Source: Patulibacter defluvii
GTDB taxonomy: Bacteria > Actinomycetota > Thermoleophilia > Solirubrobacterales > Solirubrobacteraceae
Length of the DNA: 64,000 bases
Direction: 5' to 3'
NCBI RefSeq assembly: GCF_034096925.1
Contig: NZ_JAWZSQ010000001.1
Coordinates: 310,001-374,000 of the forward strand
Part shown: positions 58,822 to 64,000 of the stretch, one piece after another
How the letters are laid out: every line of letters starts with the position of its first letter
Numbering within the stretch: position 1 is the first letter of the stretch
Notes under the pieces: generated by a model
What the model was told of the DNA's origin: nothing
Databases searched by the model: none
What the model saw: the letters and a program-made list of their open reading frames with translations, nothing else
Made by a program: the position numbers and the translations under genes

Positions 58822-59477
58822 GCGCGATCGACCCCCGCGACGCCCTCGCCCAACCGACGCGGGCGCGGATCTACGCCCGCCTGCGCGAGCGCGCCGCCGC
58901 GGCCACCACCGACGAGCTGGCGGGCGAGCTGGGCCTGCACCCGAACGGCGTCCGCACCCACCTCGGCCGGCTGCTGGCGGCGGGCCTGGTCGAGCGCGCG
59001 CGCGACCGCGAAGGACCGGGCCGCCCGGCGGACCGCTGGAGCGTGGCCCGCGAGGCGGTCGACCCGGCGGGCGGCGCGGGCCCCTACGCCGACCTCAGCC
59101 GCTGGCTGACCCGCACGATCGCCGCCCGCGCCACCACCGGCGAGCAGGTCGAGGCCGTCGGCCGCGCGATCGGCCGCCAGCTGCTCCCGGCCGCCCGTCG
59201 CGGCGATCCCGCGGGCCAGCTGCGCGACGCCCTCGCCGCGCTCGGCTTCCGGCCCCGCGAGCGGACGGCGCCGGCGGGGGAGTGGCACTGCACGCTCGAC
59301 CGCTGCCCCTACCGCGAGGCGGCCGACGACCCCGAGCGGCTGGTCTGCACGCTCCACCGCGGGATCACCGGCGGCCTGGTCGAGGCGATCGCCCCGTCCG
59401 CCGCCCTGGTCGCCTTCGAGCCCCGCGACCCCGCCCGCGCCGGCTGCGTGGTCGCGGTCACCGGCCTGCCTACTTGA
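58818..59477 (+). CDS. ArsR/SufR-like HTH regulator with cysteine cluster
   Basis: 219 residues from GTG 58818 (GTGA overlap). A winged HTH (about 8-70, 'TTDELAGELGLHPNGVRTHLGRLLAAGLVE') and a C-terminal effector domain with Cys158, Cys163, Cys177 and Cys210 in 'WHCTLDRCPYREA', 'LVCTLHRGITGG' and 'AGCVVAV'. The Cys pattern recalls SufR-type regulators that bind an iron-sulfur cluster. With a ferredoxin in the same operon and a palindrome over the operon promoter, autoregulation in answer to redox or iron state is likely. Direct proof of a cluster is lacking. Confidence 0.8.
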   Translation: MSAIDPRDALAQPTRARIYARLRERAAAATTDELAGELGLHPNGVRTHLGRLLAAGLVERARDREGPGRPADRWSVAREAVDPAGGAGPYADLSRWLTRTIAARATTGEQVEAVGRAIGRQLLPAARRGDPAGQLRDALAALGFRPRERTAPAGEWHCTLDRCPYREAADDPERLVCTLHRGITGGLVEAIAPSAALVAFEPRDPARAGCVVAVTGLPT

Positions 59478-59548
59478 TCACCAGCATCTCGGGGTTGGTG
59501 GCTCGCCTGTGCGGGGTCACGCGGGCGGGCTGACGACGGTCCCTTCCC

Positions 59549-59603
59549 TACCCCCAGGGGGTATGTGGTACGGTGCCCCGCACTGCATACCCCGAGGGGG
59601 TAT
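59549..59603. promoter_or_regulatory. Two CsoR/CstR-like operators before the MFS gene
   Basis: TACCCC-CAG-GGGGTA (59549-59563) and ATACCCC-GAG-GGGGTAT (59587-59603), centres 39 bp apart, flank TACGGT (59569-59574), a possible -10 box. Runs of C and G bounded by TA are typical of CsoR/CstR/RcnR-family sites (copper, persulfide or nickel). No such regulator is in the window. Confidence 0.65.
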
Positions 59604-59654
59604 GGCGAAGTTCGCACGGCGGTCGTCCCCGCGGCCGTCGGGAAAGGACCCCTG

Positions 59655-61088
59655 ATGTCCCCTGCCCATCCGCGGCGCTGGGCGGCCCTGGCCGTGATCG
59701 CGCTCGCGCAGTTCATCGTGATCATGGACACGTCGATCATCGGCGTGGCCCTGCCCGAGATCCAAGCCGACCTCGGGTTCTCGCCCGACGCGCTGTCGTG
59801 GGTCTTCAACGCCTACGTGATCGCCTTCGGCGGCCTGCTGCTGCTGGGCGGCCGGCTCTCCGACCTGCTCGGCCCGCAACGGGTCTTCTCCGCCGGCTGG
59901 GCGATCCTGGCCGTCGGCTCGCTGGCCGCCGGCCTCGCCGGATCGGTCGGGGTCGAGGTCGCCGCCCGCGCGCTCCAGGGCGTCGGCGCGGCCCTGATCG
60001 CCCCCTCCGCGCTGGCGCTCATCATCGCCCTCTTCGGCGCCGAGCCGAAGGAGTTGATGAAGGCCTTCGCCGTCTACGGCGCCGCGTCCCCGGCCGGCGG
60101 CACCGCCGGCGTCTTCCTCGGCGGCGTGATCACCGAGTGGATCAGCTGGCCGTGGGTCTTCTACATCAACATCCCGATCGCGATCGCCGTGCTCGTCGCC
60201 GCTCCGCGGGTGATGCCGCGGCTGGAGCGTCGCAGCGGTGCGATCGACTGGTGGGGCGCCATCACCGCGACGGCCGGCCTGGCGCTGGTGGTCTTCGGCG
60301 TCGTCCGCGCGCCGGAGGAGGGCTGGGGCTCGGCCGCGACCCTGCTGAGCCTGGCCGCCGGCGCCGTCCTGCTGGGGGCGTTCCTGGTCCTCCAAGCCAA
60401 CCGCCGGGTGCCGCTGGTGCGGCTGGCGATCTTCCGGGCCCCGAACCTGGCGGCGGCCAACGGCGTGATGCTGCTGCTGGGCGCGGCCTGGATCCCGACC
60501 TGGTTCTTCCTCAACCTCTACCTGCAGCAGGTGCTCGGCTTGGGGGCCTTCGCCGGCGGCGCGGCGCTGCTGCCGATGACGCTGACGGTGATGGTCCTGA
60601 TCCTGGCCGTGACCCCGCGGGTGATCGGGTGGATCGGGCCGAAGGCGACGATCGTCGGCGGGCTCTTCGTGCTCGGGCTGGGGATGGTGCTGCTGAGCCT
60701 GATCCGGGCCGACGGCTCGTTCGCGGCCGACGTCCTGCCCGGCTCGGTGATCGCGGCGGCCGGCATGGCGCTGCCCTTCATCCCGGCGCTCAACACCGCG
60801 ATCTCGGCCGCTCCGCCGGAGGAGGGCGGCCTGGCCTCGGGGATCGTCAACACCTCGTACCAGGTCGGATCGGCGATCGGCCTGGCCGTGATGACGGTGA
60901 TCGCCAACGGTCAGGGCGCGACCGACCTGGGCAACCCGGCGGCCCTGACCGACGGCTACTCGGCGGTCTTCGTGGGCGCGGCGGCGATCGCGGTCGCCGG
61001 TGCGCTGCTGGGGCTGGTGGCGCTGCGCGGGTCGGCCGCGGCCGGCAGCGACGCCGAGGCCGGCACCCCGGCCGGCGACGCGGCCTAG
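59655..61088 (+). CDS. MFS transporter, DHA2 (EmrB/QacA) family
   Basis: 477 residues from ATG 59655 (GGAAAGGA upstream). Some 13-14 hydrophobic segments. 'FIVIMDTSIIGVALPEIQADL' is the DHA2 motif at TM1 and 'GRLSDLLGPQRVFSAG' the loop 2-3 MFS motif. A proton-driven exporter of drugs or toxic compounds. The operators upstream suggest induction by metal or reactive sulfur stress, which is unusual for this family. Confidence 0.93.
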   Translation: MSPAHPRRWAALAVIALAQFIVIMDTSIIGVALPEIQADLGFSPDALSWVFNAYVIAFGGLLLLGGRLSDLLGPQRVFSAGWAILAVGSLAAGLAGSVGVEVAARALQGVGAALIAPSALALIIALFGAEPKELMKAFAVYGAASPAGGTAGVFLGGVITEWISWPWVFYINIPIAIAVLVAAPRVMPRLERRSGAIDWWGAITATAGLALVVFGVVRAPEEGWGSAATLLSLAAGAVLLGAFLVLQANRRVPLVRLAIFRAPNLAAANGVMLLLGAAWIPTWFFLNLYLQQVLGLGAFAGGAALLPMTLTVMVLILAVTPRVIGWIGPKATIVGGLFVLGLGMVLLSLIRADGSFAADVLPGSVIAAAGMALPFIPALNTAISAAPPEEGGLASGIVNTSYQVGSAIGLAVMTVIANGQGATDLGNPAALTDGYSAVFVGAAAIAVAGALLGLVALRGSAAAGSDAEAGTPAGDAA

Positions 61089-61101
61089 CGGGGGAGCGGC
61101 G

Positions 61102-61117
61102 GCCCCCGATCGGGGGC
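61102..61117. terminator. Palindrome, possible terminator of the MFS gene
   Basis: GCCCCCGATCGGGGGC, a perfect 16-bp palindrome 14 bp after the MFS stop. Without a loop it may be an operator instead. TACGGT at 61141-61146 may be the -10 of the next gene. Confidence 0.35.
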
Positions 61118-61182
61118 AGACGGGGGACGTCGCGCGGGGCTACGGTCCCGGTGACGTCCCCTTCCCCCCGAGGAGCCACCCG

Positions 61183-61995
61183 ATGCCCCGTCCCCCGATC
61201 CCCGCCGCCGACCGTCGCGCGTCAGCGACCGTCGTGCTGCTGATCGCGCTCCTGCTGGCCGCCGTCGGCCTGCTGCGCCCGGCCACCGGTCAGGCCGACA
61301 TCTACAACCCGACGACGATGCAGGACATCCCGACGAGCTACTACTACCCGCCGCCGGCGCCCTCGTACGACCCGCCGCCGCTGTACTTCCCGCCGCTGAC
61401 GCCGACCACCGGCGGCTCGTCGGGATCCTCGTCCGGGGCGTCGCGGCCGAAGATCGACCGGGTGCTCGGCTACCGCCGCTCGCCGAAGGTCTCGCGGACG
61501 GTCAACCGCCAGATGGCGGCGCTCTTCCACAAGCGGCTCGGTCGCCAGGGCTTCGACCGCAAGCGGTTCCTGAAGGAGGCGGACAAGGGCACCTTCCGGG
61601 CCGTCTTCCGGCGCCTGATCCGGCCGCTGGGCTGGTCGGACAGCGACTACGGCGACGCGATCGCCGCCTACGCGGTCTCCTCCTACATGATCGCCAACGA
61701 CGTCGAGGAGCTGAGCGGCCGCGAGCGGATCGGCGCCCAGATGGTCGAGCAGGACCTGCGCGCGCGGCTGCGCAAGAACCGCCGGATGAAGGCGATGTCG
61801 TCGCGCGCCAAGCAGATCGCGACCGAGCGGCTGAACACCCTGACCGTGATCCAGACCGTCCAGTGGGCGACCGCCTCGCCGGCCTCGCGCGCCCAGCAGG
61901 CCCAGGCGATCCGCCAGGCCGGCCGCAAGACCTTCGGCGGCGACCTCGGCGGCGTCCAGCTCGGCTACGACGGCTTCGAGCCGCGGGAGGGGTGA
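61183..61995 (+). CDS. Secreted protein, DUF6683-like
   Basis: 270 residues from ATG 61183 (GAGGA eight bases upstream). Signal peptide about 1-37 ('LRPATGQA'). A Tyr/Pro-rich stretch (about 45-75) and Ser/Gly linker lead to a helical domain: 'VNRQMAALFHKRLGRQGFDRKRFLKEADKGTFRAVFRRLI', 'DYGDAIAAYAVSSYMIANDVEEL'. This resembles DUF6683 proteins as far as I can recall; the function is unknown. Confidence 0.7.
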   Translation: MPRPPIPAADRRASATVVLLIALLLAAVGLLRPATGQADIYNPTTMQDIPTSYYYPPPAPSYDPPPLYFPPLTPTTGGSSGSSSGASRPKIDRVLGYRRSPKVSRTVNRQMAALFHKRLGRQGFDRKRFLKEADKGTFRAVFRRLIRPLGWSDSDYGDAIAAYAVSSYMIANDVEELSGRERIGAQMVEQDLRARLRKNRRMKAMSSRAKQIATERLNTLTVIQTVQWATASPASRAQQAQAIRQAGRKTFGGDLGGVQLGYDGFEPREG

Positions 61996-62052
61996 GGGGC
62001 ACCACGGACCGTTCGCTTGGCCTGGCGGACTGGGGATGAGATCGTCTCCGGA

Positions 62053-62910
62053 ATGTCGGGCCAGTTCCGTGAGATGCGCTTCCTGCCGGTGGTCAAGGCG
62101 TACCCGGCCTTGAGCGCGACCTACGGCGAGGTCAGCTGTGTCGCCGGCGTCGAGATGGGACCGGCCGGACCTGAAGGCTGGGTCCGGCTGTATCCGGTCA
62201 GCTTCCGGGCGCTCGGCGACGGCGCGCGGTTCGCGAAGTACCAGCCGATCACCCTCCGCGTCCGTCCGCCGTCCAACGATCGGCGTCCGGAGACCTGGCG
62301 TCCAGATCAGGACTCGATTCGTGTCGCCGGTGACGCGCTGTCGACGAGGGACGGCTGGCGCGCGCGGCGCCCGTGGATCGAGCCGCTGATGGCGGAGTCG
62401 ATGTGCGAGCTCCTGCGCCGTCAACGGCTCGACGGCACGTCGTTGGGGATCTTCCGCCCGCGGGCGGTCGAGGACCTGGTGATCGCGCCGGTCGAGGTCG
62501 CCCGCGCGAAGCAGCAGGCGATGGCGGCATGGGCTGGCCAGACGTCGCTGATGGGCTTCGGAACGCAGGAGCGCAACGAGCAGCTGCGGGCGATCGAGCT
62601 GATGCCATGGCGGTTCATCTACAACTACCGCTGCGCGGACCGGGCCTGCGGAGGCCACCGGCAGTCGATCACCGACTGGGAGATCTTCCAGTTCTACCGC
62701 CGGGTTCGCGACGCGGCCGACTGGCAGCAGCAGGTTCGGGACCGGTTCGTCGGTACCCTCTGCGGCTCCGAACGGGAGACGGCGTTCGTGGTCGGCAACC
62801 AGCACCAGCACCCGGGCTCGTTCCTCGTCCTGTCCGTCTGGTGGCCCGAGCGACGTGCGTCGCCGGGGCAGATGTCACTGACCGAGATCGCGGACGATCA
62901 CGTCGCGTGA
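62053..62910 (+). CDS. Unknown protein paired with DUF488
   Basis: 285 residues from ATG 62053 (a TTG at 62017 is possible). No signal peptide or membrane segment. 'RFLPVVKAYPALSATYGEVSCVAGVE', 'WVRLYPVSFRAL', 'FAKYQPITL' and a Cys pair in 'YNYRCADRACGGHRQSI' plus 'HQHPGSFLVL' are visible; I know no family name. About one codon in seven ends in A or T, against almost none in the neighbours, which suggests more recent arrival. Its 3' end overlaps the DUF488 gene by 36 bp. Confidence 0.75.
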   Translation: MSGQFREMRFLPVVKAYPALSATYGEVSCVAGVEMGPAGPEGWVRLYPVSFRALGDGARFAKYQPITLRVRPPSNDRRPETWRPDQDSIRVAGDALSTRDGWRARRPWIEPLMAESMCELLRRQRLDGTSLGIFRPRAVEDLVIAPVEVARAKQQAMAAWAGQTSLMGFGTQERNEQLRAIELMPWRFIYNYRCADRACGGHRQSITDWEIFQFYRRVRDAADWQQQVRDRFVGTLCGSERETAFVVGNQHQHPGSFLVLSVWWPERRASPGQMSLTEIADDHVA

Positions 62911-63372
62911 AGCGCGGTCGCGCAGGGCGTCGATGATCACCTGGCGGTGGCAGACCTCGACGTCGTGCTCGACGCACATCAGCGCGCAGCGGCGCTCGTC
63001 GAGGTGCTCCAGCAGCGTGTCGAGCGCGTCGTCGCCGTGCTCGGCGAGATGCGCGGCGTAACGGCGACGCCCCTCCGTCGGGCGGCCCGACTTGTAGAGG
63101 TCCCGGATCGGCTTCGGATTGCCGAGCGCCCGCAGGTGGACGTACTCGATCCCGACGGCCGCCAGTGCTTCGGAGAGCGCGGTCTTCGCGAACCCGCGGC
63201 GGCGAGAGATCGGCAGTTCGCGCACGTCGACCAGGCGCTCGATGCCTGCGGCGCGCAGGTGGTCGGCGAACTCCGTGACCTGCGGGAAGCGCTCGTAGCC
63301 GATCGAGCCGAGGACGAGCGCGTCGGCGCCGGTCGCCGCGTCGGAATCGATCGGTCGGGTCGAGATCGCCAC
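62875..63372 (-). CDS. DUF488 family protein
   Basis: 165 residues from GTG 63372; a TTG at 63393 would extend it by seven. 'LGSIGYERFPQVTEFADHLRAAGIERLVDVRELPISRRRGF' and 'ALMCVEHDVEVCHRQVIIDAL' are the family signatures; the last is the C(A/V)E..CHR motif. DUF488 proteins have no agreed function and are sometimes found near stress or defence genes. A TATCGT box lies nine bases before the GTG. Convergent and overlapping with the unknown gene above, divergent from the NUDIX gene. Confidence 0.85.
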   Translation of the reverse strand: MAISTRPIDSDAATGADALVLGSIGYERFPQVTEFADHLRAAGIERLVDVRELPISRRRGFAKTALSEALAAVGIEYVHLRALGNPKPIRDLYKSGRPTEGRRRYAAHLAEHGDDALDTLLEHLDERRCALMCVEHDVEVCHRQVIIDALRDRASRDVIVRDLGQ

Positions 63373-63404
63373 GCCAGGCCGACGATACGCCAAGATCCGG
63401 ACCC

Positions 63405-63887
63405 GTGAGCCCCGAGGCCCGTCACCGTCGCAGCGCCGGGCTGCTGCTCTACCGCCGCGATCCCGGCGGGCTGCGGGTGCTGATCGCCCACATGGGCGGG
63501 CCGCTGTGGGCGCGCAAGGACGAGCGGGCGTGGTCGCTGCCGAAGGGCGAGCACCCGGAGGAGGAGGCGCCGCTGGACGCCGCCCGTCGCGAGTTCGCCG
63601 AGGAGCTGGGGCTGCCCGCGCCGGAAGGCCCCGCGATCGACCTCGGCGAGGTGCGGCAGGGCAGCGGCAAGCGGGTCCGGGCGTGGGCGATCGAGGGCGA
63701 CCTCGACCCGGCCGCGATCGTGCCCGGCACGTTCGAGATGGCGTGGCCGCCGCGCTCCGGTCGGACCATCGAGGTGCCCGAGGTCGACCGGGTCGCGTGG
63801 ATGACCATCGACGAGGCCCGGCCGCGGCTGGTCGCCGCCCAGGAGGCGTTCCTCGACCGGCTGCTCGAGGCGCTGTCGGCGGCCTGA
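63405..63887 (+). CDS. NUDIX hydrolase
   Basis: 160 residues from GTG 63405. The Nudix box is complete: 'GEHPEEEAPLDAARREFAEELGL' (GX5EX7REUXEEXGU). 'SAGLLLYRR' and 'WSLPKGE' precede it, typical of diadenosine-polyphosphate or NTP-cleaving members. Cytoplasmic, Mg-dependent. CAAGAT eight bases before the start may be its -10. Confidence 0.92.
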   Translation: MSPEARHRRSAGLLLYRRDPGGLRVLIAHMGGPLWARKDERAWSLPKGEHPEEEAPLDAARREFAEELGLPAPEGPAIDLGEVRQGSGKRVRAWAIEGDLDPAAIVPGTFEMAWPPRSGRTIEVPEVDRVAWMTIDEARPRLVAAQEAFLDRLLEALSAA

Positions 63888-63940
63888 ACCAGCGGCCCGG
63901 ATCCCCGGCGTGGCCGATCGCGCGCCGTCGCTGCAGCCGC

Positions 63941-63946
63941 GATCAT
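63941..63946 (+). promoter_or_regulatory. -10 box of the last gene (leaderless)
   Basis: GATCAT six bases before ATG 63953. Confidence 0.35.
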
Positions 63947-63952
63947 CCGCCG

Positions 63953-64000
63953 ATGGCCGACGACGAGTGGGACCAGGGCTACGCGAAGACGCCGCTGCCG
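63953..64000 (+). CDS. Start of a gene cut by the window end
   Basis: Only 16 residues are visible (MADDEWDQGYAKTPLP). The frame stays open to the end and third positions are G/C-rich. No function can be given. Confidence 0.45.
   Translation, partial: MADDEWDQGYAKTPLP

Overview
The window comes from a very GC-rich actinobacterium: third codon positions are almost always G or C, genes are packed with ATGA, GTGA and TGATG overlaps, and several genes start 6-7 bases after a TANNNT box, which suggests leaderless mRNAs. The gene mix (Mce lipid-import genes, a WS/DGAT acyltransferase, many PucR-type regulators, L,D-transpeptidases, DUF11 surface proteins) fits class Thermoleophilia, order Solirubrobacterales (Patulibacter or Conexibacter relatives). 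That placement is an inference from gene content. I found no tRNA, rRNA, CRISPR array, prophage or insertion sequence.

Layout. 1-3592: end of an mce operon (three Mce/MlaD proteins, the first cut by the window edge). 3674-10007: two opposed modules that each carry a seven-helix-type membrane protein with a shared YGDNPTRI motif and a cytochrome P450; the minus-strand module also has a TetR regulator and a CHK-type kinase-like phosphotransferase. The two P450 genes meet tail to tail with a 14 bp overlap. 10217-13733: a secreted YtcJ-type amidohydrolase, then a cobalt-type nitrile hydratase operon (beta, alpha, accessory protein with a His-rich tail). 13806-24227: mixed metabolism, including DUF2252, a GNAT protein that lacks its acetyl-CoA core, hydrolases, a RibD-like reductase, a basic secreted protein, a methyltransferase, TetR, and three esterases/hydrolases.

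24250-35762 is a cell-envelope region: a von Willebrand A surface protein, three L,D-transpeptidases each next to a PucR regulator, a small lipoprotein, and two convergent paralogous membrane proteins. Six promoter regions here carry two TTGTGA-like boxes exactly 31 bp apart, and a seventh is degenerate. This looks like an undescribed regulon and is the most interesting signal in the window. 35763-47308 holds two giant repeat-rich surface proteins (DUF11 repeats of 351 bp; Ig/PKD-like repeats of 267 bp), a fourth PucR regulator, a WS/DGAT enzyme, a SnoaL-like protein and a DUF2294 protein. In this part an identical promoter architecture (TTCACC-YG-GGTGAA centred 44.5 bp before TACAGT) and an identical two-hairpin element each occur twice.

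47618-53185 is signalling: a hybrid histidine kinase, a CitB/DcuR-type response regulator, a sensor-less and apparently ATP-site-degenerate CitA-like partner, and a MalT-like LuxR activator. 53223-58069 is a LacI-controlled operon for a metallopeptidase, a PotD-like protein without signal peptide and an APC permease. 58127-59477 is a ferredoxin / membrane protein / Cys-containing HTH operon. 59655-61088 is an MFS exporter behind two CsoR-like operators. The end holds a DUF6683-like secreted protein, a convergent pair (unknown protein plus DUF488), a NUDIX hydrolase and the start of one more gene.
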